DNA of 64,000 nt from Pokkaliibacter sp. MBI-7 (GTDB lineage: Bacteria; Pseudomonadota; Gammaproteobacteria; Pseudomonadales; Balneatricaceae). Position numbers and translations under genes: made by a program. Positions 17,177 to 25,468 of the stretch are shown one piece after another. Position 1 is the stretch's first letter; each line of letters begins with the position of its first letter. The stretch covers positions 2,361,001 to 2,425,000 of the forward strand of contig NZ_JARVTG010000001.1 of the NCBI RefSeq assembly GCF_029846635.1, in the 5' to 3' direction. Under the pieces are notes generated by a model. That model was not told the DNA's origin. It saw only the letters and a program-made list of their open reading frames with translations, and made no database searches.

Positions 17177-18063
17177 TGTCGAGCCTCACTCCCGGCGCGG
17201 CCACACCACCACGGTCACTGCGCCCCTATCTGCTCTGCGCCCCGGCACTGGTGCTGTTTGCGGCACTGCTGCTGGCACCGCTGCTGATTATCGGCCTGCT
17301 GTCTTTCCACGCCTTTGACTACAACCTGGGCGTACTGGACAGCTGGACCCTGCACCAGTACCTCAGCGTCTTCACCGACGACTATTACTACAGCATCTTC
17401 TTCCGCACCTTCTGGATGTCACTGCTGACCACCGCCCTGTGTGCTCTGATCGGTGTGCCCGAGGCCTACATCCTCAGCCGCATGGGCAGCCCGTGGAAAT
17501 CGATCTTCCTGCTGATTGTGCTGGCACCGCTGCTGATCTCGGTGGTGGTACGGGCCTTTGGCTGGAGCATGCTGCTGGGGCCGGAAGGGCCGGTCAATCA
17601 GCTGCTGGCCCTGTTCGGCTTTGATCCGGTACGCATTCTCTATACCCCGACCGCAGTGGTGATCGCGCTGGTGCATGTGATGCTGCCATTCATGATCATC
17701 CCGGTGTGGACCTCGCTGCAGAAGATTGATCCGGCGCTGGAAGCCGCTGCCCTGACCCTCAACGCCTCCCCCTTCACCGCCTGGCGGCGGGTGGTACTGC
17801 CGCAGATCGTGCCCGGCATTCTCTCCGGCAGTCTTATTGTGTTTGGTCTGGCCGCCAGCTCCTTCGCTATCCCCGGCCTGCTTGGCGGTCGTCGCCTGAA
17901 AATGGTCGCCACCGTGGTCTATGACGAATACCTGCACGAGCTGAACTGGCCGCTGGGTGCTGCCATCGCCATCATCCTGCTGCTGGCCAACTTCGCCATC
18001 ATGCTCAGCTACAACCGCCTGCTGGAAGGATTCCACCGTAAGCGCATGGGAGGTCCCGTATGA
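17176..18063 (+). CDS. ABC transporter permease, PotB type
   Basis: Inner-membrane subunit with about six transmembrane segments (first at about 15-40, LLCAPALVLFAALLLAPLLI). The EAA loop that contacts the ATPase is visible as EAAALTLNASPFTAWRRVVLPQ around residues 193-215. At 295 residues it is of normal length. Its ATG overlaps the ATPase stop (TGATG) and its stop overlaps the next permease start, indicating translational coupling. Confidence 0.93.
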   Translation: MSSLTPGAATPPRSLRPYLLCAPALVLFAALLLAPLLIIGLLSFHAFDYNLGVLDSWTLHQYLSVFTDDYYYSIFFRTFWMSLLTTALCALIGVPEAYILSRMGSPWKSIFLLIVLAPLLISVVVRAFGWSMLLGPEGPVNQLLALFGFDPVRILYTPTAVVIALVHVMLPFMIIPVWTSLQKIDPALEAAALTLNASPFTAWRRVVLPQIVPGILSGSLIVFGLAASSFAIPGLLGGRRLKMVATVVYDEYLHELNWPLGAAIAIILLLANFAIMLSYNRLLEGFHRKRMGGPV

Positions 18064-18854
18064 ACCGCAACGGCCCGCTCGCCCTGACATTCCATGGTCT
18101 GGTGATTCTGTTCATGCTGGCCCCGCTGGTGATCGTCTGTCTGGTGGCCTTTACCCCGGCCAACACCCTGCAGGTACCGACCACTGAATTTTCGCTGCGC
18201 TGGTTCCGCCACATTCTCGACTTCCCCGACTTTATTCAGTCGTTCTGGAACAGCCTCTATCTGGCCTGCCTGTCAGCGACACTGGCAGTGGCACTGGCAC
18301 TGCCGGCGGGGCTGGCCATCAGCCGCTTCGAGTTCCCCGGCCGGGGCTTCCTCAACGGTCTGTTCCTGTCACCCCTGCTGGTGCCGCATCTGGTACTGGG
18401 GGTAGCGCTGCTGCGGCTGTTTACCGTGATCGGAGCCACCGGCAACTTCGCCTGGCTGGTGTTCGCCCACGGTCTGATCATGGTGCCCTATGCCCTGCGG
18501 CTGATCCTCGCCGCCGCTACCGGTATGGACCGCAGTGCCGAGCAGGCCGCCGCCACCCTGGGCGCCAGCGCCGCCGTGGTGTTCCGCCGCATTACCCTGC
18601 CGATGCTGCTGCCCGGTATTGCCGGGGGCTGGCTGCTGGCCTTTATCAACAGTTTCGACGAGCTGAACCTGTCCATTTTCGTTACCTCACCGTCCACCGT
18701 GACGCTGCCGGTACGGATGTACATGTACGCCACCGAATCCATTGACCCGATGATGGCAGCCGTTTCAGCCGTCATGGTCGCCATAACTGCCGTCGCCATG
18801 CTGGTACTGGACCGGGTCTACGGGCTCGACAAGGTACTGGTTGGCAAACACTGA
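18060..18854 (+). CDS. ABC transporter permease, PotC type
   Basis: Second inner-membrane permease, 264 residues, with about six transmembrane helices and an EAA-like loop near residues 160-185 (EQAAATLGASAAVVFRRITLP). It starts within the ATGA overlap with the first permease and should form the heterodimeric channel with it. The small iron-sulfur gene begins 25 bases after its stop. Confidence 0.93.
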   Translation: MNRNGPLALTFHGLVILFMLAPLVIVCLVAFTPANTLQVPTTEFSLRWFRHILDFPDFIQSFWNSLYLACLSATLAVALALPAGLAISRFEFPGRGFLNGLFLSPLLVPHLVLGVALLRLFTVIGATGNFAWLVFAHGLIMVPYALRLILAAATGMDRSAEQAAATLGASAAVVFRRITLPMLLPGIAGGWLLAFINSFDELNLSIFVTSPSTVTLPVRMYMYATESIDPMMAAVSAVMVAITAVAMLVLDRVYGLDKVLVGKH

Positions 18855-18879
18855 TCTTGCCGGGATGGAAAGCCGCTCC

Positions 18880-19194
18880 ATGTCACTGATCAAACGGGTC
18901 GCTGAAACCCAGCGACCAGCCATTACCTTTCAGCTCAATGGTCAGCGCTGCGAAGCGCTGGCAGGGGACACGCTGCTGACGGCCATCCTCAGCCAGCAGA
19001 CCTACCTGCGTCACAACGAATTCAGTCAGCAGCCGCGTGCCGGTTTCTGCCTGATGGGCGCCTGTCAGGACTGCCTGATCAAAGACGGTCAGGGCCGCAG
19101 TCTGCGGGCCTGTTCAACACTGGTGGAAGCGGGCATGTCGGTATGGACCGAACCCCAGCCGTCACCGGCTCAGCCGCAGGGAGCCGCTTCATGA
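18880..19194 (+). CDS. (2Fe-2S) small subunit of a three-component FAD dehydrogenase
   Basis: I chose ATG 18880, seven bases after GGAAAG; longer in-frame starts overlap the permease gene. The 104-residue protein is a plant-type ferredoxin fold with cysteines at 57, 62, 65 and 78 (GFCLMGACQDC...RAC). Such small subunits occur as HcnA-like chains with two larger flavoproteins in hydrogen cyanide synthase, opine oxidase and D-hydroxyproline dehydrogenase complexes. It passes electrons between flavin centres, probably toward the respiratory chain. Its stop overlaps the next gene as ATGA. Confidence 0.88.
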   Translation: MSLIKRVAETQRPAITFQLNGQRCEALAGDTLLTAILSQQTYLRHNEFSQQPRAGFCLMGACQDCLIKDGQGRSLRACSTLVEAGMSVWTEPQPSPAQPQGAAS

Positions 19195-20636
19195 GCAGCG
19201 CAGCCTCTCTGACGACCCTGCCGCCGGTAATTGTCGGTGCCGGCCCTGCCGGTATCCGCGCTGCGGAAACCCTGGTCCGCGCCGGTTTGCGTCCGGTGCT
19301 GATTGATGAAACCGCCAAAGGGGGCGGACAGATCTATCGCCAGCAGCCTGACGGTTTCAGCCGTCCGGCGAAGGCACTGTATGGTTTTGAAGCCAGCCGC
19401 GCCGAGGCCCTTCATGCCAGCTGGCGCGCCCTGCTCGACCAGGTCGATTACCGCCCGCACACCCTGGTGTGGAACAGCGAAGGTGGCGAACTGGATCTGC
19501 TGCAGGTACGCGAGCAGCACTATGACGGCCAGCCCTGGCAGCAGCTGATTCTGGCGACCGGCGCGACCGACCGCATTCTGCCGTTTCAGGGCTGGACGCT
19601 GCCCGGCGTCTACACCCTCGGCGCCGCGCAGATTGCCCTCAAATATCAGGCAACTGCCATCGGCAGCCGGGTGGTGTTCGCCGGTACCGGGCCGCTGCTG
19701 TATCTGATCGCCTATCAGTACGCCAAAGCCGGGGTCGAGGTCGCAGCCGTGCTCGACAGCGCACCGTTCAGTGCCAAGTTGCAGGCCACCCCGGCCATGC
19801 TCAAAGGCCCGGCGGTTTTCGCCAAAGGCCTGTGGTATCTGGGCTGGCTCAAGGCCCGTGGTATTCGCATTGAATACGATGCCCATCTGCTTGCCGCCAG
19901 CGGTGACCAGCGGCTGACAGCCGTACGCTGGCGCCAGCAGGGTCAGGAGCAGCAACTCGACTGTGACGGTCTGGGCTTTGGCTATGCCCTGCGTTCGGAA
20001 ACCCAGCTGGCCGATATTCTCGACTGCCGCTTCCAGTTTGATGAACTCAACCGGGCCTGGCTGCCGGTCCGTGATGCCATGGGCCGCAGTTCACGTGACG
20101 GTGTTTATCTGGCCGGTGACGGTGCCGGCATCATGGGTGCCGATGCCGCTGAGTGGGCCGGTGAACTGGCGGCGCTGGCCCTGCTGCAGGACAGCGGCAG
20201 AGCGGTCGATGCCACCCGGGTCAGTCAGTTGCAGCAGCAGCTGGCACGTACCCGGCAGTTCCGGCAGGCGCTGGAAGACGCCTTCCCCTTCCCCGAGCAA
20301 TGGGTGCACGAGGTGGCCGACGACGTGGTGCTGTGCCGCTGCGAAAACGTCACCGTGGGAGAAGCGCGACGCCTGATCAGCGAACTGTCACTGCAGGATA
20401 TGAACCGTCTCAAAGCCCACAGCCGGGTGGGTATGGGCCGCTGTCAGGGGCGCATGTGCGGACTGGCCGCCGCTGAACTGCTGGCCGCCACCAGCGGCCA
20501 GAGTGTGGCCGATGCCGGCCGTCTGCGCGCACAGGCGCCGGTCAAGCCCTTACCCTATGCCATCGCACCGACGGTGCAGCAGTGGTCGCCCGCGCTGCCT
20601 GTCACCGCTGTCGCCGAGGAGGCTGACCATGACTGA
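19191..20636 (+). CDS. FAD/NAD(P)-binding oxidoreductase subunit, HcnB/OoxA-like, with C-terminal [2Fe-2S] domain
   Basis: Starting at ATG 19191 (overlapping the previous stop, after GGGAG) gives 481 residues. GAGPAG at 16-21 is the FAD dinucleotide fold, ATGATDRILPF near residue 120 the linking motif, and YLAGDGAGIMGADAAEWAG the second flavin motif near 305-320. The C-terminal BFD-like [2Fe-2S] domain has LCRCEN and GRCQGRMC cysteines. This is the large subunit of the alpha type in opine or hydroxyproline dehydrogenases. It probably works with the small ferredoxin chain and the DAO-type subunit encoded next. Confidence 0.9.
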   Translation: MSSAASLTTLPPVIVGAGPAGIRAAETLVRAGLRPVLIDETAKGGGQIYRQQPDGFSRPAKALYGFEASRAEALHASWRALLDQVDYRPHTLVWNSEGGELDLLQVREQHYDGQPWQQLILATGATDRILPFQGWTLPGVYTLGAAQIALKYQATAIGSRVVFAGTGPLLYLIAYQYAKAGVEVAAVLDSAPFSAKLQATPAMLKGPAVFAKGLWYLGWLKARGIRIEYDAHLLAASGDQRLTAVRWRQQGQEQQLDCDGLGFGYALRSETQLADILDCRFQFDELNRAWLPVRDAMGRSSRDGVYLAGDGAGIMGADAAEWAGELAALALLQDSGRAVDATRVSQLQQQLARTRQFRQALEDAFPFPEQWVHEVADDVVLCRCENVTVGEARRLISELSLQDMNRLKAHSRVGMGRCQGRMCGLAAAELLAATSGQSVADAGRLRAQAPVKPLPYAIAPTVQQWSPALPVTAVAEEADHD

Positions 20637-21807
20637 TATCCATACTCCCGGCAGCAAACGAACACTCGGCACCGATGTGGTCATCGTCGGCGGTGGCATT
20701 GTCGGTGCCTCCGCCGCACTGGCACTGCGCCAGAAAGGCATCGCCGTCGTGCTGCTGGAACGTGATGTCTGCGGCTCCCGCTCCAGCGGTATCAACTACG
20801 GGGGCGTTCGCCGTCAGGGTCGTCTGGCGGCACAGCTGCCGCTCAGCCAGCGTGCCCATCACATCTGGGCGCGGTTACCCGAACTGATTGGTATCGATGG
20901 CGAATACGTCCGTTCCGGCCACCTCAAGCTGGGCGTCTGCGCCGCTGACATGGCGTCGCTGGAAAACTATGCGCAGATGGCCGCGCGCTATGATCTGCCA
21001 CTGGAAATCCTCGACCAGCAGCAGCTGCGCCGCCGCTTTCCGTGGATCAGCCAGCGCGCCATCGGCGGCTCCTACTGCGCCGAGGATGGCCACGCCAACC
21101 CACGGCTGGTCTCGCCCGCCTTTGCTCACGCCGCGGGCAGGCTGGGTGCGCAAATTTTCGATCAGACCCCGGTCAGCCGCATCGAGCACGACGGCCAGCG
21201 CTTTATTGTCGACTGCCCGCAGCTGCAGGTACGGGCACCGTTGCTGATCAACTGCGCCGGTGCCTGGGGCCACCGTATCGCCGCCTGGTTTGATGAGCAG
21301 GTGCCGCTGCAGGTGTCCTGCCCCAACATGACGGTCACCGAGCCATTACCGCTGTTCATGGACGCCAGTATCGGCATCGAAGGCGGCAGCATCTATGCCC
21401 GTCAGGTCAGCCGTGGCAACTGCGTGATTGGCGGCGGTCAGGGCTATACCACCAGCGATACCACGGCGCGGCCGGGTCGCGAGGCCGTTCTTGAACTGAT
21501 GAAGGTCGCCAGCGGGCTGTTTCCGGCGCTGGCCAGTGCCCACCTGATCCGCTTCTGGAGCGGTATCGAGGGCAACATCCCCGACCGCAATCCGGTGGTC
21601 GGGCCCAGCCATACGACCCCGGGGCTGTTTCACGGCTTCGGGTTCTGCGGGGCAGGTTTCCAGATTGGGCCTGCCGTCGGTGAGGTTCTCGCCGAGTTGA
21701 TCGACGATGGACACACCCCCACCCCCATCGACGCTTTTGCCATTAACCGCTTCAGCACTGCGTCATCGACGCTGATGAGCACAACTATTGTCTCAGGAGA
21801 TGAATGA
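20629..21807 (+). CDS. DAO-family FAD-dependent oxidoreductase subunit, HcnC/OoxB-like
   Basis: I placed the start at ATG 20629, after GAGGAGG, overlapping the previous gene by eight bases; the longer frame is antisense-like to the upstream coding sequence and unsupported. The 392-residue protein begins with VVIVGGGIVGASAAL (FAD fold, about residues 14-28), has SSGINYGGVRRQGR near 50, and ends with GLFHGFGFCGAGFQIGPAVGE, typical of sarcosine oxidase beta and D-amino-acid dehydrogenases. It should carry the amine-oxidising site. The exact substrate is not readable; opines, D-hydroxyproline or N-methyl amino acids are candidates. Confidence 0.92.
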   Translation: MTDIHTPGSKRTLGTDVVIVGGGIVGASAALALRQKGIAVVLLERDVCGSRSSGINYGGVRRQGRLAAQLPLSQRAHHIWARLPELIGIDGEYVRSGHLKLGVCAADMASLENYAQMAARYDLPLEILDQQQLRRRFPWISQRAIGGSYCAEDGHANPRLVSPAFAHAAGRLGAQIFDQTPVSRIEHDGQRFIVDCPQLQVRAPLLINCAGAWGHRIAAWFDEQVPLQVSCPNMTVTEPLPLFMDASIGIEGGSIYARQVSRGNCVIGGGQGYTTSDTTARPGREAVLELMKVASGLFPALASAHLIRFWSGIEGNIPDRNPVVGPSHTTPGLFHGFGFCGAGFQIGPAVGEVLAELIDDGHTPTPIDAFAINRFSTASSTLMSTTIVSGDE

Positions 21808-22862
21808 TGAAAACCCGCAGCACCGCTTTTAGTCTGAACGCTTCCGCCGCCCTGCTGAGTGCCGCCGTGGCACTGGCAGCCCATGCCGATGAGAAAACCC
21901 TCTACATCGGCATGAACGGCGGCAATATGGAAAAAACCTATACGCAGGAAGTCTTCACCGAGTTCGAGAAGGCCAATAACGTCAAGGTTGTGGTGGTGCC
22001 CGGCACCTCTTCGGAGATTCTGGCCAAGGCGCAGGCCAACAAGGACAACCCGCAGATGCACGTGATGTTCCTTGATGACGGGGTGATGTACCGTGCCGTC
22101 GGCATGGGCCTGTGTCAGAAGCTGGATGACACCCCGACGCTGGCCGAGCAGTATCCTGCCGCGCGAATGAAGGGTGACATGGCGGTCGGCGTCAACATGG
22201 GCATGACCGGCCTTGCCTACAACAAGAAGATGTTTGCCGAAAAGGGCTGGTCAGCACCGACCTCCTGGCTGGACATGGCTGATCCCAAGTTCAAGGGCAA
22301 GGTCGTGTTTCAGTCCATGCCATCGTCCACCTATGGCCTGCACGCCTTCCTGATGCTTAACCGTATCGAAGGTGGCAGCGAGCAGAATGTCGAGCCTGCC
22401 TTCGATAAGTGGGACAGCACCGTCGGCCCCAACGTGCTGGAATTTATCCCCAGCTCGTCAAAAATTGCCGAAATGGTACAGACCGACGAAGCGGCCCTGT
22501 TCCCGCTGACCCCCACCGCCGTGGCGACACTGCAGGCTAAAGGCATCGACGTGGGTTATGTGCAGCCCAAGGAAGGCGCACCGCTGCTGATGGTGTCCGA
22601 GTGTGTGATCGCCAACAACAGCGAGCCGGAGCTGTCGAAAAAGCTGGCTGACTTCCTGCTGAGCAAAGACGCTCAGGCCAAGGCACTGGCCTTTGGTCAG
22701 TTGCTGCCAACCAACGCCCATACCCCCGCCACCGCAGAAACCAAGGAGCTGCTGGCGCAGATGGATACCTATATGAAGTCTGCCATCGCGCTGGACTGGG
22801 ACAGCATCAACGCCCTGCGCCCTGAGTGGAACAAGCGCTGGAACCGCCAGATTGAACAGTAA
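21807..22862 (+). CDS. Periplasmic substrate-binding protein, PotD/opine-type (SBP)
   Basis: ATG 21807 is seven bases after AGGAG; an ATG three bases earlier overlaps the previous stop as ATGA and is also possible. The 351-residue product has a Sec signal peptide ending AAHADEKT and a family 1/8-type solute-binding fold (LYIGMNGGNMEKTY, VVVVPGTSSEILAKAQ, GVNMGMTGLAYNKKMF, GWSAPTSWLDMADPKFKGKV). It captures the substrate for the permeases encoded at the start of the operon. Placing the binding protein last is less common. The transcript probably ends in the repeat-rich stretch that follows. Confidence 0.92.
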   Translation: MKTRSTAFSLNASAALLSAAVALAAHADEKTLYIGMNGGNMEKTYTQEVFTEFEKANNVKVVVVPGTSSEILAKAQANKDNPQMHVMFLDDGVMYRAVGMGLCQKLDDTPTLAEQYPAARMKGDMAVGVNMGMTGLAYNKKMFAEKGWSAPTSWLDMADPKFKGKVVFQSMPSSTYGLHAFLMLNRIEGGSEQNVEPAFDKWDSTVGPNVLEFIPSSSKIAEMVQTDEAALFPLTPTAVATLQAKGIDVGYVQPKEGAPLLMVSECVIANNSEPELSKKLADFLLSKDAQAKALAFGQLLPTNAHTPATAETKELLAQMDTYMKSAIALDWDSINALRPEWNKRWNRQIEQ

Positions 22863-22959
22863 GTAAGCATGATAGGTCAGCCTGACCTTGTGGTGCCGGG
22901 CTGATCTTCTCCTGCTATTCACTGATCTTGCCAGCCGCGCAGATCCGTGCCGCTGGTTA

Positions 22960-23130
22960 CCCCCTCTCCCTAAGTACCTCTCCCACAAGGGAGAGGGACG
23001 TTTCCGGGCCATCCGTGAATATCGCGTTTTTACTCCACGCACAGCATGCAGCGACCAGACACCCATTTTGCCAGCCGCACCGATCAGCTCCCCTCGCCCC
23101 TGGCGGGAGAGGGGCTGGGGGAGAGGGGGC
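22960..23130. repeat. MITE-like or REP-like inverted repeat pair
   Basis: Two GC-rich arms of about 40 bases face each other in a 362-base gene-free stretch. The left arm (22960-22997) begins CCCCCTCTCCC and the right arm (about 23090-23130) ends GGGGGAGAGGGGGC. Each arm also folds internally (CCTCTCCC...GGGAGAGG; CCCCTCGCCCC...GGGAGAGGGG). A direct repeat TTGCCAGCCGC occurs before the left arm (22928) and inside (23069). Such units are often multi-copy in proteobacterial genomes and may act as terminators here. No credible protein is encoded. Confidence 0.65.
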
Positions 23131-23224
23131 CAGTCACCCGGCAATCTGACATTAACCACACGGCCAATCCATCTGTGCTACCCTGACCGCGCTTTTTGGG
23201 TGTCACTGACGTCAGGTTGTTCTC

Positions 23225-24328
23225 ATGCTTACCGTCCCCTTACCGCTGATCTCCATCGTTCTGCTGATTACCGTGCTGCTGCGCTTCTGGCATCTGCGTC
23301 AGGGCGATGAGCTGGCACGGGCGCGGCTGGGCTTTGTCGGGGGCTGTCTGATCATGCTGCTGGGCGTAGCCATGCGCTGGACGCTGCCGCACTCGGAGCC
23401 GCTGATGGCCTTACGGGCGCTGCTGGCCACCCTGCAGCCGGGCTGGGTGCTGTACTGTCTGGCACCGTTGTTCAGTGCCCGGGCACCGCGCCACGCCCTC
23501 GTACTGATGGCCTGCAGTGCCGCGGTCTATTTGCTGACCCGGCTGGGCTGGTATGGCCTGCTGGATGGCTACAACTTCTGTCTGTCACTGGCGGTCGGCT
23601 TGCTGCTGTGGCGCTGGCTGCCCGGCAGGCGACCCCAGTGGCATAGCTGGCAGCGTGCCTCCCGCTATCGCCTGCTGACTCTGGCCAGCCTGATGCTGCT
23701 CAGTGATGCACTGATCAGCGGTGTCATCAGCCTTGATCTGCTATTCAGTGACGGCCGCCATGTCGCCACCATTCTGCTGGTGACCCAGCTGCTGTTGATC
23801 GGCATTCTGGTGACCGCCCTGGTGGCCTCCAGCCGCCCGCCGGTGACCAGCGCCAGCATACCACACGCCAGTACCGACCCGGTGCAGACCGTGCCCCCTG
23901 AGCCGCTGCCAGCGTCAGCCCCTCTCAGCGAAGCGGTCAGCGCCAGCGATGAAGACCACCAGATCATGGCACAGCTGCGGCAGTTACTGAGTGACCAGCC
24001 GCTTTACCTCGACCCCAGCCTGACCCTGCAAAAGGTAGCGCGCAAGGCGGGCATTCCCGGCCGGCAGATCTCCGCGGCCGTCAATCGTCTGACCGACGGC
24101 AATTTCTCCCAGTGGATCAATGCCTACCGCATCGACGCCATCTGTCAGCAACTGCGTCACAGCGAGTTGCCGGTGACCGAGCTGATGCTGGCCGGCGGGT
24201 TTCAGACTAAATCCAACTTCAACCGTGAATTTCGTCGCCTCACCGGCATGAGCCCCAGTGAATACCGGCAGCAGACCAGCCCATCTGCCACCCCTAGTCC
24301 AGCGTCCGCTGCAGAAACGTCAGAATAA
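23225..24328 (+). CDS. Membrane-anchored AraC-family transcriptional regulator
   Basis: The protein has 367 residues. The first 205 form about seven transmembrane segments with short loops. A Pro/Ala/Ser-rich linker (about 207-240) follows, then an AraC DNA-binding domain (about 255-350) with two helix-turn-helices (LTLQKVARKAGIPGRQISAAVN; VTELMLAGGFQTKSNFNREFRRLTG). This layout suggests a receptor that senses a signal in the membrane and regulates directly. A CTGACGTCAG palindrome lies at 23206-23215, ten bases before the start. Its last 35 bases overlap the convergent esterase gene. The target is unknown. Confidence 0.88.
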   Translation: MLTVPLPLISIVLLITVLLRFWHLRQGDELARARLGFVGGCLIMLLGVAMRWTLPHSEPLMALRALLATLQPGWVLYCLAPLFSARAPRHALVLMACSAAVYLLTRLGWYGLLDGYNFCLSLAVGLLLWRWLPGRRPQWHSWQRASRYRLLTLASLMLLSDALISGVISLDLLFSDGRHVATILLVTQLLLIGILVTALVASSRPPVTSASIPHASTDPVQTVPPEPLPASAPLSEAVSASDEDHQIMAQLRQLLSDQPLYLDPSLTLQKVARKAGIPGRQISAAVNRLTDGNFSQWINAYRIDAICQQLRHSELPVTELMLAGGFQTKSNFNREFRRLTGMSPSEYRQQTSPSATPSPASAAETSE

Positions 24329-25337
24329 GCGCCGCTACCTGCTGCTGGATTGCCTCGCGGGGGCGCTCACCTTCATCGGCGCAGATCATGCCATCGCCCG
24401 GACTGTAGGCTTCCAGCAGCGCCGCCGCGCCAGCCTTGCAGCGCTGGATAAAGCTGAAATGCGATGCCCCGTCGATCACCTGATACTGCAGTCGTTCGGC
24501 GGGCAGATGACTGGCCAGATAACCGGACTCCAGCAGCGCCGGTACCTGACGGCTGCGCGGGTCGGCAGCCAGTACCAGCACCGGTACCGGCATCTGCTCC
24601 AGACTGCTGACGGTCAGCCCGCGGGCCAGCCCAAGATCAAGGGTCACGGCCGCTTTAATCCGTGGGTCTCGCCAGTCTGCCGCCAGCTGCGTGAAGGTGG
24701 CTTCTGGCTGGCCACGGGTCAGATAGCCATAGGCCTTGCACGACACATCCGTCGGATGCTGTACACAGTCAGCCTGCATCTGTGCCGGGCTGAATCGCGC
24801 CCCTGCCGCCATCATCGCCGTCCAGCCGCCGAGGGAGTGCCCAATGACGGCCACCCTGTCTGCATCGAACTCAGCGGCTAAGTGAATACTTACCCAGTCG
24901 ATGGCACGACGAATATCCAGTGGCCGCTGCCACAGCTGCCCGCCGGTGGCCGGCGTAATATCACCGCTGGTGGTACCGGGATGATTGGCGGCCAGCACCA
25001 GATAGCCCGCCTGCGCCAGTGCCTGCGCCAGCCACAGCTGATTGCGCCAGTTGCCGCCGTAGCCGTGAGATAACACCACCAGCGGATGCCGCCCCGCGGC
25101 GATGGTTGCCTCAGGCAGTACGTGGATACCGATAAAAGCCGGGTTATCCGCGATCAGCGCAGGAGTCTGGGTGGCATCCGCCTGAGCCGGATAGAGCAGC
25201 ACCGCCTGACGGCCGGGCTGGCCATCATCGCCGCCAATGACGATCTGGCGAAAACCGATGGGGGGAGCGGTATCCGCTGCTGCCAGCGGGCTGAGCAGGG
25301 CACTGCCGAGGGCAATAAAAAGATAGAACAGCCACAT
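24294..25337 (-). CDS. Exported alpha/beta hydrolase, platelet-activating-factor acetylhydrolase/dienelactone-hydrolase-like
   Basis: I chose ATG 25337, with AAGGAG upstream, over an ATG 36 bases earlier; the result is 347 residues with a signal peptide (FYLFIALGSALLSPLAAA). The hydrolase fold shows the oxyanion segment VVLSHGYGGNWRNQ, the nucleophile elbow GHSLGG and a late histidine GASHFSF. It resembles bacterial PAF-acetylhydrolase-like lipases acting in the periplasm. It overlaps the AraC gene tail to tail by 35 bases, so the two transcripts may interfere. The substrate is unknown. Confidence 0.85.
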   Translation of the reverse strand: MWLFYLFIALGSALLSPLAAADTAPPIGFRQIVIGGDDGQPGRQAVLLYPAQADATQTPALIADNPAFIGIHVLPEATIAAGRHPLVVLSHGYGGNWRNQLWLAQALAQAGYLVLAANHPGTTSGDITPATGGQLWQRPLDIRRAIDWVSIHLAAEFDADRVAVIGHSLGGWTAMMAAGARFSPAQMQADCVQHPTDVSCKAYGYLTRGQPEATFTQLAADWRDPRIKAAVTLDLGLARGLTVSSLEQMPVPVLVLAADPRSRQVPALLESGYLASHLPAERLQYQVIDGASHFSFIQRCKAGAAALLEAYSPGDGMICADEGERPREAIQQQVAALILTFLQRTLD

Positions 25338-25468
25338 GAGGAGTCTCCTTGAGCAGAGTGGGAAGGCTATCAAAGGCGGTCTTTGTAGCGTTTCCAGCCC
25401 TGCCGGGAGACCTGAAACAGGATATAGGTCTTAGCAAAGTGACCTGTAAAACAACGGGTTGCAGCAAA

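Noticed and set aside
22888..23310. A 140-codon frame after the binding-protein gene
   Set aside because: It covers the inverted repeat pair and lacks any protein character.
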